Shown: positions 6,188 to 13,397, numbered from the stretch's first letter. The stretch is DNA of 14,671 nt from Brooklawnia sp050943675 (GCA_050943675.1 JBMNPP010000045.1:1-14671), one strand, 5' to 3'. The notes: a model not told the origin generated them from the sequence alone. Made by a program: numbers and translations.

Positions 6188-7330
6188 ATGAACACTGCGC
6201 ACGTTCCCACGCTGGAAATCGAGTCATTGCACGACTGGTCCGTGCGGATCAGCGGGGTTGACGAGATCGCTGGGTGGGTCGTCCAGTCGGTCGACCTGTC
6301 GCAATGCGGTGCCGACCTGGCCAGGGTCAACCCGGACGGGGCCATCTTCCTGGGTTGCGAGCTGCCCGATGGCCAGGTGGAGGACCTGCGTGAACGGGGT
6401 GCATTGATCTTCCCGAGGCTGGAGCATGTGCCGTTTGATCCCTACCGCGGGACGCTGTATGGGCCGGCCGAACTCCATGATGCAGTCCTGCGGGGCGGGC
6501 GCTACGTCGAAACCACTGATGCCCGCATCCACAGCTGGGCGACCTCGTTGCCGCAACCTGCTGACCTGTCGGCCTCGCTGGCCGCCACCCTGCACGACCA
6601 CGCCGTCACCGATGCCCTCGAAGAGTTGATGAACGGGATCCCGCAGGCACGCACGGTCGGCGTGATGGGTGGTCATGCCATCCAGCGGGGTGCCGATGCC
6701 TATGTCGGTGCGGCGCGGTTGGCATCCCAGTTGACGTTGGCAGGTTTCACGGTGCTGACTGGCGGGGGTCCTGGTGCCATGGAGGCAGCCAACCTCGGCG
6801 CACACCTGGCAGGTCAGGACGCGGTGTTGAGTGATGCCGTCGATCATCTGGCCAGGGTGCCCGGCTATGTCGGGAACGAGACGGCTTGGGTGCGGGCAGC
6901 CATCGAGTTGCGGGCGCAGGTGCACGCCACCGGGCAGTCGGTGGGCATCCCCACCTGGTACTACGGGCACGAACCCACCAACGTGTTCGCAACCGCGGTG
7001 GCCAAGTACTTCAGCAATGCATTGCGCGAGGACATCCTGATCCAGCATTGCCGCGGCGGGATTATCTACCTGCCGGGGGCGGCGGGCACTGTGCAGGAGG
7101 TCTTTCAGGCGGCCACCTCCAACTACTATTCGGCCGATGACGACCAGGTCTGTCCGATGGTTTTCGTCGGCGTCGAGCACTGGACCAGAACCCTGCCGGC
7201 CTGGCCGCTGATCACCGCACTGGGGCGGGGCCGCACGATGGGTGAGCGCCTGCTGCTGGTCGATGACGTGGACGAGGCGGCCGATTACCTGGTCGGTCAG
7301 GCCAACGGCAGGCGCGTGGCGTCCCGATAG
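6188..7330 (+). CDS. LOG-family Rossmann protein with N-terminal extension (possible nucleotide 5'-monophosphate nucleosidase)
   Basis: A 380-residue protein. Residues about 155-370 form a LOG/"lysine decarboxylase-like" fold: VGVMGGHAIQRG (157-168), TGGGPGAMEAAN (191-202) and PGAAGTVQE (296-304). LOG enzymes cleave nucleoside monophosphates to base and ribose 5-phosphate, either cytokinin activation or PpnN-type nucleotide turnover. The usual PGGxGTxxE motif has its second glycine replaced by alanine, and the catalytic glutamate (E304) remains. The ~150-residue N-terminal part is not recognised; PpnN-type proteins also carry extra domains, but similarity was not established. ATG 6188 is chosen for AGGA six bases upstream and because the open frame further left lies over the divergent Dxr-like gene. 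The AIM24 gene follows after 47 bases. Confidence 0.8.
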   Translation: MNTAHVPTLEIESLHDWSVRISGVDEIAGWVVQSVDLSQCGADLARVNPDGAIFLGCELPDGQVEDLRERGALIFPRLEHVPFDPYRGTLYGPAELHDAVLRGGRYVETTDARIHSWATSLPQPADLSASLAATLHDHAVTDALEELMNGIPQARTVGVMGGHAIQRGADAYVGAARLASQLTLAGFTVLTGGGPGAMEAANLGAHLAGQDAVLSDAVDHLARVPGYVGNETAWVRAAIELRAQVHATGQSVGIPTWYYGHEPTNVFATAVAKYFSNALREDILIQHCRGGIIYLPGAAGTVQEVFQAATSNYYSADDDQVCPMVFVGVEHWTRTLPAWPLITALGRGRTMGERLLLVDDVDEAADYLVGQANGRRVASR

Positions 7331-7377
7331 TCCTGATGCGGCCGCGGTTTCCGGCTGGTCCGCCGAGAAGCCATGCT

Positions 7378-8070
7378 ATGCACATGGAAATCAACCTGCG
7401 GCACAACCCCGCATTCACCGTGGCGCGCATCTTCCTGGCACCCAATGAGCCGGTCCGTATCCAGAGTGGCGCCATGATGGCCCACAGCGCCGGTATGCAT
7501 GTCGACGCCAGGGCAGAGGGCGGCGTCCTCAGTGGTCTGAAGCGCTCATTCCTGAGCGGCGAGAGCTTCTTCGTCACCACCATGACCGCACCCCCTCATG
7601 GCGGTTGGGTGGACGTCTCTGCCGTGCTGCCGGGCGACATCATGCCCCTGCAGATCCAGCCGAACCGGCCCTTCTTCATTACCCGGGGCAGTTGGCTGGC
7701 CAACTCCCATGCCGTCCAGACCGACACCCGCTGGGGCGGTGCCCAGAACCTGTTCGGTGGTGAGGGCGGTTTCGGCCTGCAGGCCTACGGTGAGGGCTTG
7801 GTGCTGTTGAGCGTCTACGGTGCGATCGACGTGATCGACCTGCAGCCGGGCGAACAGGTGGTCATCGATTCGGGCCATGTGGTCGCCTACGACCTGGCGA
7901 TGCGCTTCCAGTTGCGGCAGGCCGCCGGCGGGCAGCTGTGGAAGACGATCAAGTCCGGGGAGGGGTTCGTCTTCGACTTCTATGGCCCTGGCCGGGTCTT
8001 CCTGCAATCGCGCAACCCGTCAGCGTTCGAGGCTTACGTCAGGGCTTTGGTGCCGACCTCCAGTACGTAG
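7378..8070 (+). CDS. AIM24/TIGR00266-family protein
   Basis: A 230-residue, mostly beta-strand protein of the AIM24 family, widespread in bacteria and without an established bacterial function (the yeast namesake is mitochondrial). Family features are the early VRIQSGAMMAHSAGM segment (26-40), glycine-rich strands such as LFGGEGGFGLQAYGEG (125-140), VYGAIDVIDLQPGE, VVIDSGHVVAYD, and a C-terminal GPGRVFLQSRNP. There is no signal peptide or membrane segment. I choose ATG 7378 because GAGAAG at 7365-7370 gives good spacing; ATG 7384 is also possible. The frame is open back to 7336 but that start has no better ribosome site. It probably shares a transcript with the LOG gene. No terminator is obvious downstream. 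Confidence 0.88.
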   Translation: MHMEINLRHNPAFTVARIFLAPNEPVRIQSGAMMAHSAGMHVDARAEGGVLSGLKRSFLSGESFFVTTMTAPPHGGWVDVSAVLPGDIMPLQIQPNRPFFITRGSWLANSHAVQTDTRWGGAQNLFGGEGGFGLQAYGEGLVLLSVYGAIDVIDLQPGEQVVIDSGHVVAYDLAMRFQLRQAAGGQLWKTIKSGEGFVFDFYGPGRVFLQSRNPSAFEAYVRALVPTSST

Positions 8071-8207
8071 CTGCTGGTCGGGTGAATTGGGAATTTTGTG
8101 CGTGGCAATGACCTCCGCAGCCTGAAAATTGTTGTAGGTCAACAGTTGGCAACCCGGCTTTCTGCGAGTAGGGTCGCGACATCGACACGGATTGAGGGGG
8201 TCATGAG
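8071..8207 (+). promoter_or_regulatory. gntR promoter region with inverted repeat
   Basis: Between the AIM24 stop and the gntR start, TTGGCA (8146-8151) and TAGGGT (8169-8174) are spaced by 17 bases and make a plausible sigma-A-type promoter. Just upstream, TGTTG (8130-8134) and CAACA (8140-8144) form an inverted repeat with a 5-base centre that might be an autoregulatory operator. GAGGGGG (8194-8200) is the ribosome binding site, 7 bases before the GTG start at 8208. Confidence 0.5.
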
Positions 8208-8876
8208 GTGTCCCTTCCAGGGGTTAACCGGCTGACGCTGCGAGAGCAGGTCTGGACGAATCTCCGGACGGCCATTCTGAACGGTGAACTTGCACCGGGA
8301 ACCAGGTTGGCGGAAATAGATCTGGCTGAGCAGTTGGGCGTCAGCCGGGGCACGGTGCGCGAGGCCCTGCGCTATCTGCAGCAATCAGGTCTGGTGGCGG
8401 GGGAGAACCGTACCGGGCTCTACGTCACCGAGATGGAGCCTGGCGAAGTCTACGAACTTTTTGAGGTGCGAGCCGCACTGGAGGGACTAGCGGCTGACCT
8501 CATCGTCCGCTCGGGCAGGGCTGTTGAAGTAGCGGATGAGCTCGAAGATTTGCTGCCCGAGGTGCCTGAAGGTGCCCCCTATGGTGAGCGACTGGACGCC
8601 GATCTAGGGTTCCACGAGGCCCTGTGCGCTGCGGCAGGCAATTCGATGTTGCTGCGGCAGTGGTCTGAGTTGAAGGACCTGATGCGGGTCGCGGTACTGG
8701 CCGATTCTGTTGGCGAAAACTCCAGCCTGATGGAGGCCGATTACCACCGACCCATTGTTGAGGCCCTGCGAAGCGAGGATCCGGAGAAGGCGCGGCGGGC
8801 CCTGGTCGACCACATGTCGGACGCCGCCCACCACTGGGCCAGGAAGGCCCGGATGGGCGAACACGCCGAACGCTGA
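8208..8876 (+). CDS. GntR-family transcriptional regulator, FCD (FadR) subfamily
   Basis: A 222-residue regulator. The N-terminal winged HTH (about 8-74) includes RTAILNGELAPGTRL, AEQLGVSRGTVREAL and the wing GENRTGLYVTE. The all-helical FCD domain (about 80-210) keeps the usual metal/ligand pocket residues: D132, H136 (FHEAL), H180 (YHRPI) and H202 (DHM). FCD regulators usually bind an organic acid or sugar acid and are released from DNA. Immediately downstream on the same strand are the SDR, split transketolase and GntP genes, so it is the likely local regulator of that cassette, with the palindrome at 9015-9038 as the candidate target. GTG 8208 follows a strong GAGGGGG; the ATG at 8203 is out of frame. 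A hairpin terminator follows. Confidence 0.92.
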   Translation: MSLPGVNRLTLREQVWTNLRTAILNGELAPGTRLAEIDLAEQLGVSRGTVREALRYLQQSGLVAGENRTGLYVTEMEPGEVYELFEVRAALEGLAADLIVRSGRAVEVADELEDLLPEVPEGAPYGERLDADLGFHEALCAAAGNSMLLRQWSELKDLMRVAVLADSVGENSSLMEADYHRPIVEALRSEDPEKARRALVDHMSDAAHHWARKARMGEHAER

Positions 8877-8917
8877 TCTGCCAGGTCGACCGGTGAGTTG
8901 ACCGACCTCCACCCACA

Positions 8918-8953
8918 CGGCCCGGTGCTGCACCAGCAGCGCCGGGCCGCTTT
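8918..8953 (+). terminator. Probable intrinsic terminator of gntR
   Basis: A 13-bp stem (8918-8930 with 8937-8949, one G-T wobble) closes a 6-base CACCAG loop and is followed by CTTT. It lies 41 bases after the gntR stop and before the SDR promoter. The stem is very stable and the T-run short, so termination is likely but may be partial. Confidence 0.65.
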
Positions 8954-8996
8954 GTGAGCCTGATTCCCGGTGCCTGAGCCCGAGTCTCCTTGTAGC

Positions 8997-9025
8997 TTGA
9001 CAATCGAGTGTTGGCTGCTTATTGT
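8997..9025 (+). promoter_or_regulatory. Promoter of the SDR-transketolase genes
   Basis: A consensus -35 TTGACA (8997-9002) and TATTGT (9020-9025) with an ideal 17-base spacer. The -10 lies inside the palindrome at 9015-9038, so a bound repressor would cover it. The SDR start follows at 9077 with GAAGGAGG as ribosome site. Confidence 0.65.
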
Positions 9026-9038
9026 TAACAATCAGCAG
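9015..9038. promoter_or_regulatory. 24-bp palindromic operator overlapping the SDR promoter
   Basis: The half-sites CTGCTTATTGTT and AACAATCAGCAG are inverted copies pairing at 11 of 12 positions, with a perfect 12-bp core ATTGTTAACAAT. It overlaps the -10 element and lies 39 bases before the SDR start. The neighbouring GntR/FCD protein is the obvious candidate ligand, as GntR dimers bind short palindromes; this is inference. Confidence 0.7.
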
Positions 9039-9076
9039 ATAACACCCAGCACACATAGTCGTGAAGGAGGCCCGCG

Positions 9077-9853
9077 ATGGGCTATGGGACTGGCATCGGC
9101 ACGAGGACGGCGGTTGTAACCGGCGCGTCCTCCCTCAAGGGCATCGGCTACCGGGCTGCATTGCGTTTCGCGTGCGAAGGCTGGGCGGTAGCGATGCTGG
9201 ACATCAATGAAGACGGCGTCCGGGCGGCAGCAGCCGAGGTGAGGAGGCAGGCACCTGACGCCATCGTTCGGGCATACCGGGTGAACGTCGCAGACAAGGC
9301 ATCGGTCGACCAGGTCGCGCAAGCGATCAAGGACTCCGGCCTGCCACCCGTCGGTGCGTTGGCGAATATCGCCGGCATTCCATCACCGGTCGGTTTCCTG
9401 GATACAAGCCTGGACGAATGGGACAAGGTTCTGGCAGTCAACCTGACCGGCAGTTTCCTGCTCTCCCAGGCGTTGGTGCCCCAGATGATCGAAGGCGGTT
9501 ACGGCCGCGTGGTCAATATGTCCTCGGTAACCGCCCAACACGGTGGGGGAGTCTTCTCGAAGACTGCTTACGCCGCAGCCAAGGCAGGTGTGCTGGGCCT
9601 GACCCGCGGTATGGCCCGCGAACTGGCGGAATACGGAATCACGGTCAACGCGGTCGCGCCGGGTGTGGTCAATACCGAGATCCGTACCGGGACTGACGAG
9701 GAAACCGAGAACGCGCTGAGCGCAGCCGTCCCGCTGAAGCGGCAGGCCGAGCCCTGGGAGATCGCCGCGCTGGTGGTGTGGCTGTCCAGCGAGGATTCCG
9801 CCTACATCACAGGTATCACCCACAGCATCAATGGCGGCACCTACATCGCCTGA
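9077..9853 (+). CDS. SDR-family NAD(P)-dependent dehydrogenase (polyol or sugar-acid type)
   Basis: A 258-residue classical short-chain dehydrogenase. The cofactor loop is TGASSLKGIG (15-24), two residues longer than the usual TGxxxGIG. D42 at the end of strand 2 (AMLDIN) favours NAD over NADP. Further landmarks are NIAG (97-100), N122, S149/S150 and Y165-x3-K169 (YAAAK) as the catalytic group, and VAPGVVNTEI (193-202). Such enzymes oxidise a secondary alcohol of polyols, aldonates or hydroxyacids. In this operon it probably makes the ketose-like donor for the transketolase behind it. It is first in the transcript, with a strong GAAGGAGG ribosome site and a repressible-looking promoter. The exact substrate cannot be read from sequence. 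Confidence 0.9.
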   Translation: MGYGTGIGTRTAVVTGASSLKGIGYRAALRFACEGWAVAMLDINEDGVRAAAAEVRRQAPDAIVRAYRVNVADKASVDQVAQAIKDSGLPPVGALANIAGIPSPVGFLDTSLDEWDKVLAVNLTGSFLLSQALVPQMIEGGYGRVVNMSSVTAQHGGGVFSKTAYAAAKAGVLGLTRGMARELAEYGITVNAVAPGVVNTEIRTGTDEETENALSAAVPLKRQAEPWEIAALVVWLSSEDSAYITGITHSINGGTYIA

Positions 9854-9889
9854 TCAGGTTCGAAAAAATACCCAGGAGAGAAAAGAACA

Positions 9890-10729
9890 ATGGTGCAGAA
9901 TATTTCCATTGATGAATTGAAAGAACATGCCAAACAATTGCGTCAAACCTCAGTGACGATGGTTTATGAGGCGCAGTCCGGGCACCCCGGTGGGTCCCTG
10001 TCGGCAGCCGATGTGGTGGCGAACCTCTACTTCCGTGAGATGCGGCACGACCCGGCAAACCCGCACTGGCCGGACCGGGACCGGTTCGTGTTGTCGAAGG
10101 GCCACGTCGCCCCAGTGCTGTATTCCGCGCTGGCGCTAACCGGCTATGTGCCTGCCGAGACGATCCACACGCTCCGCCAACTCGGCTCTCCCTTCCAGGG
10201 GCATCCGGATTCCAAGAAGTGCCCCGGCGTGGAGATCTCGACCGGATCGCTGGGCCAGGGCATCTCCGCAGCTGTCGGGATGGCACTGGGGCTCAAGCGG
10301 GATGGCCGCGATTCGCGGGTCTACTGCCTGATGGGTGATGGCGAAATGCAGGAGGGTCAAGCCTGGGAGGCGATTCAATTCGCCCATTCCCAAGGGCTGG
10401 ACAACTTCACCGTGATTATCGATGACAACGACCTGCAGATTGATGGTCATTGCTCCGATATTGCCCCCAACCTGGATTTCGTGAAGAAGCTGGAGGCCTT
10501 CGGTTACGAGGTGATCGAGATCGACGGCCACGACATGGCAGCAATCAGTGCTGCCTTCGACACCCTGCGGGGTTCAACCAGGGCGAAGCCCAAGGGCCTG
10601 GTCATGAAGACCATCAAGGGCAAGGGCGTGTCATTCATGGAGGACCAGGCCGGTTGGCACGGCAAGGCCCCAAGCGCGGAGCAATACCAGCAGGCCATGA
10701 GCGAGTTGGAGAAGGGGCTGGACAAGTGA
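9890..10729 (+). CDS. Transketolase, N-terminal (thiamine-diphosphate) subunit
   Basis: A 279-residue half-transketolase that binds the ThDP diphosphate. Seen are GHPGGSLS (31-38), LSKGH (68-72), STGSLGQG (117-124), and the ThDP motif GDGE (149-152) ending at DDND (178-181; usually NN). It ends with a KTIKGKGVSFME segment (240-251) expected before the break between subunits. The partner subunit starts in the overlapping GTGA. In single-chain enzymes such as E. coli TktA both halves are fused (about 660 residues). Split forms are common in operons for particular sugars or sulfo-sugars and need not serve the pentose phosphate pathway. AGGAGAG lies 9 bases before the ATG. The first ~50 bases of the gene are clearly more AT-rich than the rest. 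Confidence 0.95.
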   Translation: MVQNISIDELKEHAKQLRQTSVTMVYEAQSGHPGGSLSAADVVANLYFREMRHDPANPHWPDRDRFVLSKGHVAPVLYSALALTGYVPAETIHTLRQLGSPFQGHPDSKKCPGVEISTGSLGQGISAAVGMALGLKRDGRDSRVYCLMGDGEMQEGQAWEAIQFAHSQGLDNFTVIIDDNDLQIDGHCSDIAPNLDFVKKLEAFGYEVIEIDGHDMAAISAAFDTLRGSTRAKPKGLVMKTIKGKGVSFMEDQAGWHGKAPSAEQYQQAMSELEKGLDK

Positions 10730-11676
10730 GCATCACAGTCGATTACCAGAACAAGAAGGCCACCCGTGAAGCATTCGGTGACGAAATAGTCAAACTCGGA
10801 CGGCAGAACCCAAACATCTGGGTGGTGGACGCAGACATCGCGGCCTCATGCAAGACCACTCGGTTCTCCAAGGAGTTGCCGGACCAGCACGTCAACGTCG
10901 GCATTGCCGAACAGAATGCCGCCGGGGTGGCGGCAGGGCTGGCCACCACAGGCAAGATCCCGTTCGTTTCGACCTACGCGGTGTTCGGCTCGCTACGGAT
11001 GGGCGAACAGATCCGGCAATCCATCTGCTACCCCAACCTGAACGTGAAGATCGCCTGTTCCCATGGTGGTCTCACCCCGGGGAATGACGGCGGCTCGCAC
11101 CAGGCGATTGAGGACATGGGTGCGCTGCGCAACTTCCCCGGCATGTCGGTGATCATGCCGGCCGATTACAACGCAACCCGAAAGCTGGTCCGCGCCGCTG
11201 CCGAGCACGTCGGTCCTGTCTACCTGCGGTTCACTCGTGACGGCATGCCCGCCATCTACCCGGCCGATGAGGAATTCGAGCTCGGCAAGGCGAAGATCCT
11301 CGCTGAGGGTACCGATCTGGCGATCATTGCCAACGGAGACACAGTGCGCCTGGGAATTGAGGCCCGCGAACTGCTGGAAGCCCGTGGCATCAGCGTCCGG
11401 CTGGTCGACATGCACACGATCAAGCCACTGGATGTCGATGAGGTGGAGGCCTGCCGACGGCTCGGCCGGATCATCACTGTCGAAGACCACACATTGATGA
11501 GCGGATTGGGGGCGGCCGTAGCCTCCCAGGTCGCCACCCGGGGTGGAGCCCTGCTCCGAATGATAGGTATCAATGATCAATTCGGGCAATCGGCCACCTA
11601 TGAACAACTCCTCGAGATGAACGGCATCACTGTCGACGGCATCGTTGCCGCCGCCGGTGAGCTCCTGGAGACCTAG
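10726..11676 (+). CDS. Transketolase, C-terminal (pyrimidine-binding) subunit
   Basis: A 316-residue partner of the preceding subunit. VGIAEQNAAG (58-67) holds the catalytic glutamate E62 that activates ThDP. The SHGGLTPGNDGGSHQAIED stretch (112-130) aligns with the substrate loop of E. coli TktA (its H461, D469, H473 as H113, D121, H125), and TR at 170-171 with its R520. S41 matches S385, while K10 stands where TktA has R358. The phosphate-binding group is therefore largely kept, suggesting that at least the acceptor is a sugar phosphate. Residue equivalences are from memory and by-eye alignment. The GTG start at 10726 overlaps the N-subunit stop, coupling their synthesis for a matched ratio. 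Confidence 0.94.
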   Translation: MSITVDYQNKKATREAFGDEIVKLGRQNPNIWVVDADIAASCKTTRFSKELPDQHVNVGIAEQNAAGVAAGLATTGKIPFVSTYAVFGSLRMGEQIRQSICYPNLNVKIACSHGGLTPGNDGGSHQAIEDMGALRNFPGMSVIMPADYNATRKLVRAAAEHVGPVYLRFTRDGMPAIYPADEEFELGKAKILAEGTDLAIIANGDTVRLGIEARELLEARGISVRLVDMHTIKPLDVDEVEACRRLGRIITVEDHTLMSGLGAAVASQVATRGGALLRMIGINDQFGQSATYEQLLEMNGITVDGIVAAAGELLET

Positions 11677-11889
11677 GCCCAAGCGGGCAACCCGCCGGGG
11701 GAGCCCACGCATTCCGCATCGTCCGTGCGATCCGGCATCGGATCCCGCGGCGGCACCCATTCTTCCCAACTAGATCCAAAACCCCCTGTTGACGACGGGT
11801 TACCGACGTTGACATCGCTACAGTCGCTCCTATCACGGGTGAGATCCTCCCGTCAGATGCAGCGACGCAGATCTGAATGGAGCTCAGTC
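11677..11889 (+). promoter_or_regulatory. Leader region before the GntP permease, with probable second promoter
   Basis: These 213 bases hold no convincing gene. Past the transketolase stop there is a small hairpin (GCGGG 11683-11687, CCCGC 11691-11695) without a T-run, and another of 6 bp at 11729-11744. TTGACA (11809-11814) and TATCAC (11831-11836), spaced by 16, make a plausible promoter giving the permease its own transcript. GGAG (11879-11882) is the ribosome site, 7 bases before the ATG at 11890. The ATTGTTAACAAT core seen before the SDR gene is not repeated here. Confidence 0.45.
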
Positions 11890-13368
11890 ATGAGCGCAGC
11901 AATCCTTGTTCACTTGGGGATCGCGATCATCGGCATCGTCCTGCTGATCGTGATCGCCAAGATCAACCCCGTAATCTCCCTGGTCGTGGGCGCCCTCTAC
12001 CTCGCGCTTGCTGGTGGCCTGGGACCCATCGAATCCGTCGAGGCCGCTACAACGGGCTTCGGCAACCTGATGGCTGAAGTCGGCCTGATCATCGGCTTCG
12101 GCGTCATGATCGGTGCCATCCTGTCGGCCAATGGCACCATGAAACGCGTGGTCGACGGTCTGCTCAAACTGGGTGGACCGAAGGCATCGTCCTATGTCTT
12201 GGGGCTTTCCTCGGGCATCATCTTCCCGGCCATCTACTTCGATGTTGCCCTGGTCATCATGGCCCCGATCGCCAAAGCCATCGCCCAGCGGACCAAGCGA
12301 AATGTCGCACCATTGGCCGGGGCGCTGGCCATCGGTCTCGAGGTTGGCCTGTTGATGGTTATCCCGGGCGCCGCTGCCCTGGCGATGGCCGCTTCACTGC
12401 AGATCGACATGGGCACCATGTTGCTCTGGGGCATCCCCTTCGGCATCGTGCTGACCGTGCTGTCGATCATGGCGCACACCTGGGTGACTGATCGCACCTG
12501 GAATCCGGAGAAGGACGAAGAGGCCAGCGCCGGTTACACCCATGCCAGGACCGAGCAGGAACGGGTCCTTGCCGCAGCCGAACTGAAGAAGGCGAACCGG
12601 TTGGGTACCGATTATGTGGAGGCAGCCGACGAACTGTCCGAGATCGATGTTGTCGCTGCTTCGCTGGCCCAGGATGCTGCCGAGGCCAAGGAGCGCCAGG
12701 AATCCGAGGGCAATCAGCTCAATGTGTGGCTGGCCATGGCACCGATCATCGTGCCGATCGTGTTGATCATCATCAATACCGTCTCTCGGTTGTTCCTCGG
12801 TGCCGACTCGGTGCCGGCTGCCATTGAGTTCCTGGGCAACCCCGTGGTGGCCCTGCTCATCGGTCTCCTGATCGGAATCGCAGAGACCATCCCGATGGTC
12901 ACTCGCGACGGCGTGGACGAGATCATCACCAAGGGCTCGCAAACCTCTGGTTCCATCCTGCTGTTCACCGGGGTTGCCGGATCACTGGGTGAGGTCATCA
13001 CCCGCGTCGGTATCGGTGACATGCTGAAGGCCCTGTTCGAGGCGAATGCTGGTATCCCGGTGCTGCTGGCCTGGCTGGTGGCCGCGCTGCTGCGCATTGC
13101 ACAGGGCTCGGGCTCGGTGGCCGCCATGACCGGTGCAGGCATCCTGGCCCCGGTGGTCGCATCAATTGGCATGCCCCCGATGCTGATCCTGTTGGCAGCA
13201 GCCTCTGGTGCAGCCTTCGGTGGCAACGTGACCGATAACACCTTCTGGATCTTCAAACAGATGCTTGGTTTGACAACTCGCGGTGCGTTCCAGGTGTACA
13301 CGTTGGCGCAATCAATCATGGCGATCATCGGCCTGGTGATGTGCTCGGCCCTGGCGCTCGTCTTCTGA
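11890..13368 (+). CDS. GntP-family permease (gluconate/acid-sugar : H+ symporter type)
   Basis: A 492-residue polytopic membrane protein of the GntP family, which imports gluconate, idonate, fructuronate and related hydroxy acids with protons. Hydrophobic helices fill 5-45, 60-80, 100-125, 140-195, 280-300, 315-335, 355-375, 388-405, 410-450 and 468-491. The QGSGSVAAMTGAGILAP stretch (405-421) and the GGNVTDNTFWIF segment (444-455) are typical of the family. It is longer than the usual ~450 residues owing to a charged, alanine/glutamate-rich loop at about 201-277, probably cytoplasmic. The ATG at 11890 has GGAG upstream; the frame is open to 11725, but that would add an arginine/serine-rich tail. 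As last gene of the cassette it presumably imports the substrate of the SDR and transketolase. Confidence 0.9.
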   Translation: MSAAILVHLGIAIIGIVLLIVIAKINPVISLVVGALYLALAGGLGPIESVEAATTGFGNLMAEVGLIIGFGVMIGAILSANGTMKRVVDGLLKLGGPKASSYVLGLSSGIIFPAIYFDVALVIMAPIAKAIAQRTKRNVAPLAGALAIGLEVGLLMVIPGAAALAMAASLQIDMGTMLLWGIPFGIVLTVLSIMAHTWVTDRTWNPEKDEEASAGYTHARTEQERVLAAAELKKANRLGTDYVEAADELSEIDVVAASLAQDAAEAKERQESEGNQLNVWLAMAPIIVPIVLIIINTVSRLFLGADSVPAAIEFLGNPVVALLIGLLIGIAETIPMVTRDGVDEIITKGSQTSGSILLFTGVAGSLGEVITRVGIGDMLKALFEANAGIPVLLAWLVAALLRIAQGSGSVAAMTGAGILAPVVASIGMPPMLILLAAASGAAFGGNVTDNTFWIFKQMLGLTTRGAFQVYTLAQSIMAIIGLVMCSALALVF

Positions 13369-13381
13369 GGGTTGGTCGCCA

Positions 13382-13397
13382 GCCGAATGAATTCGGC
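13382..13397 (+). repeat. Perfect hairpin after gntP
   Basis: GCCGAAT and ATTCGGC are exact inverted copies separated by GA, 13 bases after the permease stop. It is the first of two tandem hairpins and probably helps stabilise or end the transcript. Confidence 0.5.

Noticed and set aside
6224..7180. Minus-strand open frame of 318 codons across the LOG gene
   Set aside because: Antisense shadow; the plus strand carries recognisable LOG motifs in frame.
9077..9853. SDR as a fatty-acid FabG
   Set aside because: No fatty-acid synthesis genes nearby; the setting with transketolase and GntP points to sugar or polyol metabolism, though sequence alone cannot exclude it.
11725..11889. Upstream extension of the GntP frame as a 547-residue protein
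   Set aside because: The extra N-terminus is unlike a transporter and contains the putative promoter; ATG 11890 has GGAG at good spacing.
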